64,000 nucleotides of DNA from Arthrobacter sp. B3I4. Lineage in GTDB: Bacteria; Actinomycetota; Actinomycetes; Actinomycetales; Micrococcaceae. The first letter of the stretch is position 1. Every line of letters starts with the position of its first letter. A model generated the notes under the pieces. It did not search any database. It was not told where the DNA came from and saw only the letters and a program-made list of their open reading frames with translations. The DNA is taken from assembly GCF_030816855.1 (NCBI RefSeq), contig NZ_JAUSYK010000001.1, positions 1,674,001 to 1,738,000 of the forward strand, in the 5' to 3' direction. Shown piece after piece: positions 1 through 8,532 of this stretch. Position numbers and translations under genes: made by a program.

Positions 1-108
1 CGTTGCGCCTTGGCCGCCGAGAAGCCGGGCCATGGCGTAGCCCAGGCCCCGCGACGAACCGGTCACGACCGCCACCCGACCGTGAAGGACGCCCGACTGC
101 ATCTCCAT
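1..108 (-). CDS. Short-chain dehydrogenase/reductase, N-terminal part (runs off the window)
   Basis: The first 36 codons of a gene leaving the left edge. Reading the minus strand from the ATG at 108 gives MEMQSGVLHGRVAVVTGSSR followed by GLGYAMA. This is the Rossmann-fold TGxxxGxG cofactor motif that opens SDR-family NAD(P)(H) oxidoreductases. A GAGGGA ribosome site lies about six bases upstream of the ATG. Substrate cannot be inferred because the catalytic YxxxK region is outside the window. The family call is firm because of the motif and its position right after the start. Confidence 0.85.
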   Translation of the reverse strand, partial: MEMQSGVLHGRVAVVTGSSRGLGYAMARLLGGQGAT

Positions 109-326
109 GCTTCCCTCATACGCGTCCGGGCGCAGGAGGGCAAGTGCCCGGAGGTGACGGGCCCCGTTTGCTGCCACTTCGCCGGGCGGGCCGTGTTTTT
201 CCCAAGGAATTCCACAGGAATTTCCTTCCAGCGAGGAACGGCGCTCCCGGTTCGGTAACGTTGCGCGCGGCTGGTCTGATGGCATCGCCCGCCAGCCCAA
301 TATCCGTACTCTGGAAGGATCACCCC

Positions 327-920
327 TTGGCAGGAATTTTCAGCTGGCTCAGCCCGCTCGGCACGGCAGGTAAGGCAACCGTCGTCGCCGCCGTCGTAGT
401 CACCGGCGGTGCCGGCGCAGCCATGGCCGCCACCGAGCTGACCTCGGACCCTGCCGCCACCGTCTCCGCGGAGCCGACGGCGACCGAGACGCCAACCCCT
501 CAGCCCACCGCTGACCCCACCGAAACGGCTCCGGCTCCGGAACCGACCGAGACGACTCCGGCTCCGGAACCGACCGAGACGACTCCGGCTCCGGAACCGA
601 CCGAGACGGCTCCGGCTCCGGAACCGACCGAGACGACTCCGGCTCCGGAACCGACCGAGACGACTCCGGCTCCGGCTCCGGAAGAGACCGAGCCCGCGGA
701 GACAGCACCCGCGGAGAAGGGCAACAGCGCCTGGGCCCACGAGAACGCCGCCGCGCACCGCGCTGCCGGTCTCGCCAACGCCGCCCAGCACCGCAGCGAG
801 CACGCCGCCACCCCTGCCGCTCCGTCCTATGGGGCAGGCACCGCAACGTCGGCGGTCCCGGCCCAGGCGCCCGTGGCACCGAAGGCAGCACACCAGAAAC
901 CTGGCAAATCCGGCAAGTAG
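327..920 (+). CDS. Exported or surface protein with Pro/Thr/Glu nonapeptide repeats
   Basis: I chose the TTG at 327 because GGAAGG lies eight bases upstream; the resulting protein is 197 residues. The N-terminus has a short charged stretch, then a hydrophobic segment (ATVVAAVVVTGGAGAAMAA), then a Thr/Pro/Glu-rich region with six copies of PTET(T/A)PAPE. The C-terminal part (about residues 130-197) is Ala/His-rich. This looks like a membrane-anchored or secreted linker-type protein. No enzymatic domain is recognisable, and the function is unknown. An upstream in-frame ATG at 279 lacks a ribosome site. The open frame reaches the left edge only because GC-rich DNA has few stops. Confidence 0.7.
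   Translation: MAGIFSWLSPLGTAGKATVVAAVVVTGGAGAAMAATELTSDPAATVSAEPTATETPTPQPTADPTETAPAPEPTETTPAPEPTETTPAPEPTETAPAPEPTETTPAPEPTETTPAPAPEETEPAETAPAEKGNSAWAHENAAAHRAAGLANAAQHRSEHAATPAAPSYGAGTATSAVPAQAPVAPKAAHQKPGKSGK
516..677 (+). repeat. 27-bp in-frame tandem repeat, six units
   Basis: Six consecutive 27-bp units encode PTETAPAPE or PTETTPAPE inside the exported protein, starting at 516, 543, 570, 597, 624 and 651. Units are nearly identical at the DNA level, which suggests recent slippage expansion, so copy number probably varies between strains. Confidence 0.9.
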
Positions 921-932
921 CTGGCCCCGGAT

Positions 933-978
933 AGCCCCGCACCGTTCCACTGACCCAGTTCAGGCGCGGCGCGGGGCT
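933..978 (+). terminator. Putative terminator after the repeat protein
   Basis: AGCCCCGC (933-940) pairs with GCGGGGCT (971-978), followed by TGTTCGTTT. The loop is long (about 30 bases), so confidence is moderate. Confidence 0.45.
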
Positions 979-1056
979 TGTTCGTTTAACCGCCGGGCAT
1001 CCTTGCTGGTTCCGGGAACGAACGTCCCGGGTGTGCGGGGCCGCGCCGGTCCGGGA

Positions 1057-1062
1057 TAGTCT
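1057..1062 (+). promoter_or_regulatory. -10 element for the ABC-F gene
   Basis: TAGTCT fits the actinobacterial TANNNT -10 pattern. A start about seven bases downstream would give a roughly 125-base untranslated leader before the ABC-F start codon. No good -35 is visible. Confidence 0.5.
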
Positions 1063-1193
1063 GAAAGCCGGCCCACAAGCACGCCAACGGGCGCGGCCTG
1101 CGCGTCACCGCCTTGCGCACCACGCCCCGGCGCACCGGGTCTCCCAGTTTCTGGCGGCACCGGCACCGCGGGCAACCCCGAGAGGACAGCACC

Positions 1194-2786
1194 ATGAGCC
1201 TGATCAGGCTGCACGACGTCAGCGTCCGCTTCGACAACACCCAGATTCTTCGGGAGGCGTTCTTCAAGCTCGAACCCGGAGACAGGGTGGGCTTGATCGG
1301 CAAGAACGGGTCCGGCAAGACCACGATCCTGAAGCTGATCCTGGACCAGGTGGCTCCGGACTCCGGTGCGGTGAGTGTCGAACTGGGAACCAAAGTGGGG
1401 TACTTCTCCCAGTTCTCCGAGCTCAACGGTGAAGCGACCATCACCGAGGTGCTCGACGGCCTGTTCGGTGAGATCAAAGCGGTGGAGGCCGAACTGGCCG
1501 CCATCGATGCCGCAATCGCCGAGGACCCCGCGCCGGCTCAGCTGGACCGGATGATCGACCGCCAGGCGGCACTGTTCGAGGACATGGACCGCCTGGACGG
1601 CTGGGACTATCCCCGCCGCATCGATTCCGTGCTGACCACGCTGGGTTTTGACGCCGCGCACCGCCACTGTGCTATCGACGCGCTTTCCGGCGGCTGGCGC
1701 AACCGGGCGGCACTGGCCAAGATCCTGCTGGAGGGCCCGGACGTCCTGCTGCTTGACGAGCCCACCAACTTCCTGGACGTGGCCGGCGTCGAATGGCTGG
1801 AAAGCTGGTTCCGCGACTTCAAGGGAGCCGCCGTGATCGTCTCGCACGACCGGACGTTCCTGGACGCCGTCGTCACCCGGATCATTGAGGTGGAGAACCA
1901 CCACCTGCACGAATATCCCGGGAACTTCGCCGAATACGTGGTCCAGAAGCAGTTCCGGCTTAAGACCCTCGAACAGCAGTTCGTGCACGAATCGGAGCTG
2001 CTTGCCTTTGAGGCAGAGGGGATCGCGGACCGCCGGGACGCCGCCAAGTCCGCCAGCCGCGGGCTCGGCAACCAGCTCGCCAAGATCAAGAAAGCCCGCA
2101 CGCCCCGGCCGGTCGACCAGATCGTCACCGAGATCTACGGCGGCCTGCACGTGAAGGATGTGCTGTGCCGGGTGGAGGGCCTGGGCAAGGCCTACGGCGA
2201 CAAGTCCCTCTTTGAGGACCTGAGCTTCGAGGTCCGCAAGGGCAACCGGATCGCGGTCCTGGGTGCGAACGGCAGCGGGAAGTCCACTTTGCTGAAGGTG
2301 CTGACCGGCGAGGAGCCGGCCGATTCCGGTGAAGTGGTCTGGGCCAAGGGTCCCGGATTCGTCTCCTACAACCGGATGCTGGCGGATCTCGACGACGGCG
2401 ACACGGTCTCGCACGCTGTCAACGCCCTGCCGGACAGCCTGGCCCTCACCGCCACGAAGAAGTCCGTCAACCGTTTCCTGGCGATGTTCCAGTTCTCCGA
2501 GGCGGACCTGAAGCAGAAGATCGGCAACCTCTCCGGCGGACAGAAAGCACGGGTGGCCATGGCGCAGTGCCTGCTCTCCGGGGCTTCGGTGCTGTTGCTG
2601 GACGAACCTACCAACCATCTGGACCTCTCGAGCACCCAGGTGATGGAACGGGCCCTGCTGCACTTTCCCGGCGCCGTTGTGGTGGTCAGCCACGACCGTT
2701 ACTTCACCGAAAAGATCGCCACCCGCCAGCTGATCTTTGGGGCCGCCGGCGCCGGCCCGGGCGAAGTGGCGCAGAGGGCCGCTTAA
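1194..2786 (+). CDS. ABC-F family ATPase
   Basis: 530 residues, the normal ABC-F length, with two ABC ATPase domains and no membrane segments. Domain 1: Walker A GKNGSGKT (36-43), signature LSGGWRNRAALA, Walker B LLLDEPTNFLD. Domain 2: GANGSGKS, LSGGQKARVAMA, LLLDEPTNHLD. ABC-F proteins act on the ribosome, either in elongation control (EttA, Uup) or in protection from antibiotics; which applies here cannot be told from sequence. The ATG at 1194 has GAGAGGA nine bases upstream. The first signature (LSGGWRNR) is the usual slightly divergent ABC-F form. The leader is long, as in attenuated ABC-F resistance genes. Confidence 0.93.
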   Translation: MSLIRLHDVSVRFDNTQILREAFFKLEPGDRVGLIGKNGSGKTTILKLILDQVAPDSGAVSVELGTKVGYFSQFSELNGEATITEVLDGLFGEIKAVEAELAAIDAAIAEDPAPAQLDRMIDRQAALFEDMDRLDGWDYPRRIDSVLTTLGFDAAHRHCAIDALSGGWRNRAALAKILLEGPDVLLLDEPTNFLDVAGVEWLESWFRDFKGAAVIVSHDRTFLDAVVTRIIEVENHHLHEYPGNFAEYVVQKQFRLKTLEQQFVHESELLAFEAEGIADRRDAAKSASRGLGNQLAKIKKARTPRPVDQIVTEIYGGLHVKDVLCRVEGLGKAYGDKSLFEDLSFEVRKGNRIAVLGANGSGKSTLLKVLTGEEPADSGEVVWAKGPGFVSYNRMLADLDDGDTVSHAVNALPDSLALTATKKSVNRFLAMFQFSEADLKQKIGNLSGGQKARVAMAQCLLSGASVLLLDEPTNHLDLSSTQVMERALLHFPGAVVVVSHDRYFTEKIATRQLIFGAAGAGPGEVAQRAA

Positions 2787-2799
2787 GCGGGGCGGGCAG

Positions 2800-2805
2800 G
2801 ATAAT
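2800..2805 (+). promoter_or_regulatory. -10 element, leaderless start of the 2812 gene
   Basis: GATAAT ends exactly six bases before the ATG at 2812. The AGGA in the gap is too close to serve as a ribosome site, so a leaderless transcript is likely. Confidence 0.5.
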
Positions 2806-2811
2806 AGGACT

Positions 2812-3141
2812 ATGGCCGAGCAGCGTCAGGACCGCGACCACGATCCGTGGGAAGAATTCGACCGGCTCCAGCCGGCCGCGCCGGACCGCGTCGCCGGCCA
2901 GCCTGGCGGCGAGCCGCACGGCTTCGGCTTCCGCACCGGGGTCCGCAGTGCCCGCGTAGCGGTCGGCTTTGCAGTCTACGCCCTCGTCCTCGGGACCGTA
3001 CTGGTGGGGCTGGGTGTCATTTACTTCGTCGGCCACAGCCAGTGGCTCTGGCTGGGGCTGATGGTGTTGATCGAAGCCGGCTTCGTGCTCGCCTTCCTTC
3101 GACTCGTGGCCCAGGCCCGCAACCGCCACTCAGCACCCTAG
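2812..3141 (+). CDS. Small two-helix membrane protein, function unknown
   Basis: 109 residues. A hydrophilic, acidic N-terminal third (DPWEEFDRLQ) is followed by two transmembrane segments (VGFAVYALVLGTVLVGLGVIYFV and WLWLGLMVLIEAGFVLAFLRLV, split by a short GHSQ turn) and a short basic tail. No family is recognised. It follows the ABC-F gene by 25 bases but probably has its own leaderless promoter (GATAAT, N6, ATG). The convergent AarF gene ends 63 bases downstream. Confidence 0.8.
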   Translation: MAEQRQDRDHDPWEEFDRLQPAAPDRVAGQPGGEPHGFGFRTGVRSARVAVGFAVYALVLGTVLVGLGVIYFVGHSQWLWLGLMVLIEAGFVLAFLRLVAQARNRHSAP

Positions 3142-3204
3142 CTCAGGCAGGGGCTTTGCGCCCGGGCTGCCGGCGCGGCTCAGCGGCGCACCTTAGCCAG
3201 AAGC

Positions 3205-4869
3205 TCAACCCGGACGCCGGCGCCTCGCCGTCACGGCAAGATAGCCGCCGAGCGCGCCGACGCCGCCGAGACCGGCAGTGAACAACGCCTTGGGCCAGTT
3301 GCGCCAGCGGTCCGGCTGGACGGACACGAGCTCGCCGATGGCGCCGATCAGGGCCGCCGTGATCACTCCCGCCACGATCCGGTTGCCGGTCCGTTCGGCC
3401 CGGTCCATCAGCCGGTCCAGCTCATCGGCACGGAAATGCACATCGAGGCCGCCGCGTTCCAGCACCTCCAGCAGCCGCCGCGCCAGCTCGGGTGCCTCCG
3501 TGCCGAATCGCAGCGCTTCCCAGCCGAGCTTTTTCAAGCGTCCCGCTAGCGCCTCAGGGGAAACCGAGGCGAGGATGAGCCGGCGTGTGAACGGCGTCAG
3601 CACTGTGGTGAGCTCAAAACCGGGATCCAACCGCTTGCCCAGCCCATCGGCCATGACCAGCATCTTTAACATTAGCGCCGCTTCGCGCGGCAACCGCAGC
3701 CGGTGCGCGCGCAGCAGGCCCGCTAGCTCGGCCAGGACCGGGACGGTCGGTACCTGTGCCAGCGGCCGGCCGGTGTAGCGTCCCAGAAGACGGCCTACGG
3801 CCGCCTGCAAACCGCTGTAGCCGGCGGCGTCGTTGGCTCCGCACAGCTGCACGATCGCCGTCGTGAGCCGTCCGGCGTCCTCGTCGACGAGTCCCATCAG
3901 AAGGCGGACGAGGTTCCAGCGGGTGGCGTCGTTGATCTGGCCGACCATGCCGAAATCTATGATGCCGAGACGTCCGTCCGGTTCCACGAAGAAGTTGCCC
4001 GGGTGCGGGTCGGCATGGAAGAAGCCGTCCTCGAACACCATCTTGAGCAGCACGTTGCAAGCCCGCACAGCCAGAACAGCGGTGTCGATCCCGGCCCCGT
4101 GCAGCGCGTCGATGTCACTGATTTTGATGCCGTGGACGCGTTCCAGGGTAAGGACCCTCGACGTGGTGGTTTCCCAAAAGACCCGGGGGATGTGAACGCG
4201 GCTGTCACCGGCGAAGTTTGCCGCGAACTGCTCGGCGTTCCGGGCCTCCTGCATGTAGTCGAGTTCCGCGCGCATGGTTTGGGAAAACTCATCTACCAGC
4301 GCTGCCACGTGGAAACCGGCCACGGTGGCCGAGGCTTGTTCGGCCCGTTTGGCGAGTTCAGCCATGACTTCCAGGTCGTCATTCACTTGCGCCACGACGC
4401 CGGGGCGGCGCACCTTCACCACGACGCCGATCCCGCCCTCCGCGGTTTTCCCGACGGTCGCTTCGTGCACCTGGCCGATGGAACCGGTGGCCAGCGGAAC
4501 GTCCTGCAGGGACGCCAGCAGCTGCTCCGCGCGCGGGCCCAGCTCCTCGGCCACGACGGCGCGGACCTCGTCGGCGGGTACGGCCGGGGAGGCGTCCTGG
4601 AGTTTCGCCAGTTCGGTGGCGTATTCCGGCGGCAGCACGTCGGTGCGGGTGGAGACGATCTGGCCGAACTTGATGTAGACCGTCCCGAGTTCCTCCAGGG
4701 CAAGCCGGACCCGGACTGGCAGGGGAACTCCGGCAGTCCCGGGAAGCTGCGCCGGCGGCCGGCCCGGGAGGTGCAGGCGGTCCAGACCCAGCCAGGCCAG
4801 CACGAAGCCCAGCCCGTGCCTGCCCAGGGTCTCCACGATGTGCCGGAAACGGTCACCCCGAGCGCTCAT
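3205..4869 (-). CDS. ABC1/AarF/UbiB-family protein kinase-like ATPase
   Basis: 554 residues. The family hallmark KxGQ is present as KFGQ at 67-70, within the stretch VYIKFGQIVSTRTDVLPPEY. The atypical kinase core follows: GSIGQVHEA (Ala/Gly-rich loop), VVVKVRRPG (Lys), the catalytic FHADPHPGNFF and the metal-binding IIDFG. The C-terminus carries one or two transmembrane helices (IVAGVITAALIGAIGEL and GLGGVGALGGYLAV). UbiB/ADCK proteins support quinone or lipid metabolism at membranes; the substrate here is unknown. TAGTCT stands six bases before the ATG, indicating a leaderless transcript. Confidence 0.92.
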   Translation of the reverse strand: MSARGDRFRHIVETLGRHGLGFVLAWLGLDRLHLPGRPPAQLPGTAGVPLPVRVRLALEELGTVYIKFGQIVSTRTDVLPPEYATELAKLQDASPAVPADEVRAVVAEELGPRAEQLLASLQDVPLATGSIGQVHEATVGKTAEGGIGVVVKVRRPGVVAQVNDDLEVMAELAKRAEQASATVAGFHVAALVDEFSQTMRAELDYMQEARNAEQFAANFAGDSRVHIPRVFWETTTSRVLTLERVHGIKISDIDALHGAGIDTAVLAVRACNVLLKMVFEDGFFHADPHPGNFFVEPDGRLGIIDFGMVGQINDATRWNLVRLLMGLVDEDAGRLTTAIVQLCGANDAAGYSGLQAAVGRLLGRYTGRPLAQVPTVPVLAELAGLLRAHRLRLPREAALMLKMLVMADGLGKRLDPGFELTTVLTPFTRRLILASVSPEALAGRLKKLGWEALRFGTEAPELARRLLEVLERGGLDVHFRADELDRLMDRAERTGNRIVAGVITAALIGAIGELVSVQPDRWRNWPKALFTAGLGGVGALGGYLAVTARRRRPG

Positions 4870-4875
4870 GCCGCC

Positions 4876-4881
4876 AGACTA
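4876..4881 (-). promoter_or_regulatory. -10 element, leaderless AarF promoter
   Basis: Minus-strand TAGTCT is followed by six bases (GGCGGC) and the ATG at 4869. No other ribosome site is present. Confidence 0.55.
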
Positions 4882-4936
4882 CACGCGGCTCGGGCAGCCC
4901 GGAGCGGGCCCTACAGCACTGGCGGGCGGGGGCCGG

Positions 4937-5932
4937 TTAGAGCCAGCCCTTCTTCTTGAAAATGCCGTACATGACCGCCGCGGTGCCCGCCATCATGCTG
5001 ATCGCCATCGGGTAGCCGTAGGTCCAGTGCAGCTCCGGCATGTTCTCGAAGTTCATGCCGTACACGCCCGCCACGAACGAGGGCGCGAAGAAGATCGCCG
5101 CCCAGGACGAGATCTTCTTGACCTGTTCGTTCTGCTCCGCGCTCGCCTCGTTCTGGCGGTTGGCGGTCAACGTGCCGTCCAGGGTCAGCGCGTTCTGCAG
5201 CAGGTCACGGAAGGAATCAGCGCGGGAGATCAGCCGCTCAACGTGGTCTTCGACGTCGCGCAGGCTGTGCTGCAGTTCCGTGTCCACCTCGTACTTCTCA
5301 AAGCCCCGGCGGAGCTGCTGCATCATGGCGGGCAACGGGTGGATGGCGCGCTGGAAGTGGATGACCTCACGGGCCAGTTCGTAAATGCGCCGGGACACGA
5401 GCGGATCGCCGCTGAAAAGCTGGTCCTCGATCTCGTCTATGTCGTTTTCCAGTCCGGCGACGACGGGCCCGTAGTCGTCCACCACCTGGTCCATCAGGGC
5501 GTAGAGGACGGCTTCGGGGCCGTGGCACAGCAGGTCGGGACGGCGCTCCATCCGGCGGCGGACCTGGCCGACGACGGCCGTTTCGGCATGCCGGACAGTC
5601 ACCACGAAGTTGCGGCCGGTAAAGACGTGAAGTTCACCGAACTCCACGGTCTCGGTGTCGTCCAGGTACCTTGCGGGCCGGAGCACCGTGAAGAGGTTGT
5701 CGTCATAGCGTTCCAGCTTGGGACGCTGGTGCGCTGAGATGGCGTCCTCCACGGCAAGCCCGTGCAGACCGAATTCCGCTGCCACAGCGGCCATCTCCTC
5801 TTCGGTGGGCCGGTACAGGCCAATCCAGGCCATGCCCCCGTGCTGGGTCAGGGTGTCAAAGGTCTGTTCAAGGCTGCTCGGCTCGGCCCGCCGGACGCCG
5901 TCAACGTAAACGGCGTTGTCGATAATAGTCAC
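4937..5932 (-). CDS. corA: CorA-type Mg2+/Co2+ channel
   Basis: 331 residues from the GTG at 5932. The large acidic N-terminal cytoplasmic domain is followed by two C-terminal transmembrane helices, with the signature YGMNFENMPEL at the end of TM1. The tail KKKGWL is basic. CorA forms a pentameric inner-membrane magnesium channel gated by Mg2+ binding in the cytoplasmic domain. The GTG lies seven bases after the stop codon of the upstream Lrp gene and six bases after GATAAT, so it could be read from that operon or as a leaderless transcript. An ATG further upstream (5977) would overlap the Lrp gene and has no ribosome site. Confidence 0.92.
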   Translation of the reverse strand: MTIIDNAVYVDGVRRAEPSSLEQTFDTLTQHGGMAWIGLYRPTEEEMAAVAAEFGLHGLAVEDAISAHQRPKLERYDDNLFTVLRPARYLDDTETVEFGELHVFTGRNFVVTVRHAETAVVGQVRRRMERRPDLLCHGPEAVLYALMDQVVDDYGPVVAGLENDIDEIEDQLFSGDPLVSRRIYELAREVIHFQRAIHPLPAMMQQLRRGFEKYEVDTELQHSLRDVEDHVERLISRADSFRDLLQNALTLDGTLTANRQNEASAEQNEQVKKISSWAAIFFAPSFVAGVYGMNFENMPELHWTYGYPMAISMMAGTAAVMYGIFKKKGWL

Positions 5933-5938
5933 GGAGCT

Positions 5939-5944
5939 ATTATC
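5939..5944 (-). promoter_or_regulatory. -10-like element before corA
   Basis: Minus-strand GATAAT, then AGCTCC, then the GTG of corA at 5932. It overlaps the stop codon of the upstream lrp-type gene. Confidence 0.4.
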
Positions 5945-6476
5945 CAGCGTCCGTCCGGGGTTCGGCCGCACGTGCACGGTGCGGGGGCCGGCCGGGGGCC
6001 AGCGCGGCGCCCTCCACCAGACGGCCGATGAGCGGCTCGGTGCGGTACTGGATGTGGGTGTGCAGGGCCAGCACTGTCTCGGTCCGGATCACGCCCTTGA
6101 TCCGCAGGATGGACCGGAGCGCGGACTGGAGGTTGTGCGTGTCCGTCGCCACCACCCGGCACCACACGTCGCCGCGGCCGGAAATCTCATGCACCTCGAG
6201 GACCTGGGGGATCAGGCGCAGGGCACCGACGACGCCGTCGAGCTCCCGGTGGTTCACTTCAATCGTGACGAAGGCGACGACGTCGTACCCCACCGCTTCA
6301 AGGTCGATTTCCCGGCCGCCGTCGTGCAGCAGCCCGGAGCGCAGCATCCGCCGGACCCGCGACTGGGCGGTGTTCCGCGCGATGCCCAGGGCGTCGCTGA
6401 GTTCGGCTATCTGGATCCGGGGATCTTTGATGAGTTCCAGCAGGATCTTGAGGTCCGTGGGATCCAAACTGTTCAA
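5940..6476 (-). CDS. Lrp/AsnC-family transcriptional regulator
   Basis: 178 residues. I chose the TTG at 6476 because GGAG precedes it at good spacing; an upstream GTG would add only a few residues. The N-terminal winged HTH (LDPTDLKILLELIKDPRIQI... then LGIARNTAQSRVRRM) is followed by the RAM/AsnC ligand domain (VAFVTIEVN, VLEVHEISGRGDVWCRVVA). The last ~20 residues are a Pro/Arg-rich tail not typical of the family. It lies divergent to the MFS gene at 6650, its likely target, and directly upstream of corA. Such proteins usually sense amino acids; the ligand is unknown. Confidence 0.88.
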   Translation of the reverse strand: MNSLDPTDLKILLELIKDPRIQIAELSDALGIARNTAQSRVRRMLRSGLLHDGGREIDLEAVGYDVVAFVTIEVNHRELDGVVGALRLIPQVLEVHEISGRGDVWCRVVATDTHNLQSALRSILRIKGVIRTETVLALHTHIQYRTEPLIGRLVEGAALAPGRPPHRARAAEPRTDAG

Positions 6477-6649
6477 ATCATCACTCCAGCTCACTACAAC
6501 AGCCAACAATTGACTGTTTTGCTCAATTCTGGCATATGAAGCGGCCTGAACGATCCATCGGTGCAGCATTCTTGGGGTATCAATGTTTACCGGGTCTGCG
6601 CCTCCCTACCGGGTCTGCGCTCGGTCCGTTTCGATGCAGGGGCGACGCC

Positions 6650-7903
6650 ATGACTGTCTTCAGCGAACTTCGCATGCGTCCCGCCACGGCAGACCGCTGG
6701 GGCTGGGACGCGTCCGTTACCGCTCGGCTGGTGATGGCCGGAGTCGTGATCTTCACGCTGCTGGTCGGCGCCAACCTTGCTACGCCGCTGTATCCGTTGC
6801 TGCAGGCCAAGCTGGGCATTTCGGCGCTGGACGTGACCGTGGCCTTCTCCGCCTACGTGCTGGCGCTGGTGGCCACGCTCATTCTCGCCGGTCACTGGTC
6901 CGACCATATCGGCCGGCGGGCCGCCCTGGTGCTGGCCGTGCTGGCGGGCCTGGCCGGCGGGTTCGTTTTCGCCAGCGCGGGCAGCCTTCTGGCGCTTTCG
7001 GCGGGCCGGGCGCTGCAGGGGGCAGCGGTCGCGCTGGCCACCGGGGCCAGTTCGGCGGCCCTGCGCGAGCTGCTGCCCAGCCGCCCCGAGTGGGCCTCGC
7101 GGTTCACACTGCTGGCGTCCGCCGGCGGTGTGGCGGCGGGACCGGCCATCGGCGGGGTGCTCTCCCTGCTGCCCGGCCCGACGTCCACGCCGTACTACCT
7201 GCACTCCGTGCTGCTGGTGGCCCTGCTGGTGCCGCTGTACCTGCTCAAGGCCAGGCCCGCGATCAGCTCGGTTGCCGGTCCGCAGCCGTTCAAGGTCCTG
7301 GCCCCGCGGCGCCCCTCTGTCTCACACGAGGCGCGGGGTGCGTTCTGGCTGGCCTCGGCCGTCGGCTTCCTCAGCTTCGCCGTCTTTGGCTTCTGCCTCT
7401 CGCTGGCCCCGGGGTACTTCGCCCAGATCGTGCACGCCGACTCGCGGCCGCTGATCGGTCTGCTTGCTGGTCTGACCCTGGCAGCCTCCGCCCTGAGCCA
7501 ACTGCTGGCCGTCCGCGGGCCGTTTGTGGTTCCGGCCGGACTTTTCCTGTTGTCCGGATCAGTGCTGCTGATCGCCGCGGCCGCTGCGTGGAGCAGCCCG
7601 TGGCTGCTGATCGGCGCCAGCATCACTGCGGGGCTCGGCCAGGGCGTCGCCTTTAGAACGGTGTTCAATGAGGTCGCGGGGAAGGTCGAGGCGGGCCGGC
7701 ATGCCCAGATCATCAGCACCGTCTACGTCATTACCTACCTCGGCAGCGCCTTCCCGGTGATCGGCCTCGGACTGGCGGCCGGCGTGGTTGGCCTGCACAC
7801 CGCCGTCGCCGGTTTCGTCGTGCTGTGCGCCGTCTTTGCCCTCGGCCTTGCTGCGGTGACCCTGCGGGGAGCCCTGCGCAGCTGGTACGGCAGGGGCGGC
7901 TAG
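6650..7903 (+). CDS. MFS transporter
   Basis: 417 residues, about twelve hydrophobic segments, with the MFS loop 2-3 motif seen as GHWSDHIGRRAALVLA. The ATG at 6650 is preceded by AGGGG; earlier in-frame starts lie in the divergent promoter region. No substrate-specific motif is recognised. It is divergent from the Lrp-type gene (5940-6476), with about 170 bases of shared promoter region, so Lrp control is likely. Its stop codon overlaps that of the next convergent gene in a CTAG (7900-7903). Confidence 0.88.
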   Translation: MTVFSELRMRPATADRWGWDASVTARLVMAGVVIFTLLVGANLATPLYPLLQAKLGISALDVTVAFSAYVLALVATLILAGHWSDHIGRRAALVLAVLAGLAGGFVFASAGSLLALSAGRALQGAAVALATGASSAALRELLPSRPEWASRFTLLASAGGVAAGPAIGGVLSLLPGPTSTPYYLHSVLLVALLVPLYLLKARPAISSVAGPQPFKVLAPRRPSVSHEARGAFWLASAVGFLSFAVFGFCLSLAPGYFAQIVHADSRPLIGLLAGLTLAASALSQLLAVRGPFVVPAGLFLLSGSVLLIAAAAAWSSPWLLIGASITAGLGQGVAFRTVFNEVAGKVEAGRHAQIISTVYVITYLGSAFPVIGLGLAAGVVGLHTAVAGFVVLCAVFALGLAAVTLRGALRSWYGRGG

Positions 7904-8400
7904 TCCGGCAGGGGGCCGTGGTTGCCCTGGATGTGATCGAACACCAGGGTGGTCTCGGTGTGGCCCACCACCGGGTCGGTCGCCAGGTTATCCAGCACCC
8001 AATCGCGCAGATCCTCGGTGGTAGCAACCGCGATGTGCAGCAGGTAGTCCACCGAGCCGGAGGTGTGGAAGGTGGACAGCACGGCTGGCAGCTTGGGGAC
8101 CCGGGCCGTGAAGCGGTCGATCTGCTCGCGGTCGTGGGCCCGCAGCCGGACGGCGATCAGGGCCTGCACGGAGCGGCCCACCGCGGCGAGGCTGAGTTTG
8201 GCCTCGAAGCCCTGGATGATGCCGCGCTCGGACAGCGCCCGGGTGCGCATCAGGGCAGTGGAGGGGGCGATGCCGACGAGTTCGGCCAGCTGCTTGTTGG
8301 AAATCCGCGCGTCGGCGACCAGCGCGGCGAGCAGGCGTTCGTCGATGGCGTCCAGAGGTTCAGCCGCGCCGGACCGAACATTCTTCGTGGTGCTGCTCAC
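7900..8400 (-). CDS. Lrp/AsnC-family transcriptional regulator
   Basis: 166 residues from a GTG at 8400 preceded by GAGGAGG. HTH: LDAIDERLLAALVADARISN then LVGIAPSTALMRTRAL. RAM domain: VQALIAVRLRAHDREQIDRF, followed by STFHTSGSVDYLLHIAVA. Typical length. It is divergent from the PLP enzyme at 8533, which it most likely controls in response to an amino acid, possibly methionine or another sulfur amino acid (inference from the neighbour). Its 3' end overlaps the upstream MFS gene by four bases (shared CTAG). Confidence 0.9.
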   Translation of the reverse strand: MSSTTKNVRSGAAEPLDAIDERLLAALVADARISNKQLAELVGIAPSTALMRTRALSERGIIQGFEAKLSLAAVGRSVQALIAVRLRAHDREQIDRFTARVPKLPAVLSTFHTSGSVDYLLHIAVATTEDLRDWVLDNLATDPVVGHTETTLVFDHIQGNHGPLPD

Positions 8401-8502
8401 GGATCCTCCTCGATGTGGTCTCTGTTCATCGTAAACCTGCTCTTCGGCCACTTCCATTCGAAACACCTGTGCCGTCCCGAATAACTGCCGGATACTTGCC
8501 GC

Positions 8503-8520
8503 ATTCAATGGTGAATATTC
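8503..8520. promoter_or_regulatory. Candidate Lrp operator
   Basis: ATTCAATGGTGAAT is an imperfect inverted repeat (ATTCA/TGAAT) running into the palindrome GAATATTC. It is just upstream of the AAGGAG of the PLP enzyme and inside the divergent promoter region. Confidence 0.35.
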
Positions 8521-8532
8521 GTAAGGAGTACG

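Noticed and set aside
960..2693. Long open frame antisense to the ABC-F gene
   Set aside because: Arises from GC-rich codon structure opposite a clear gene; the translation is low-complexity and has no start signal.
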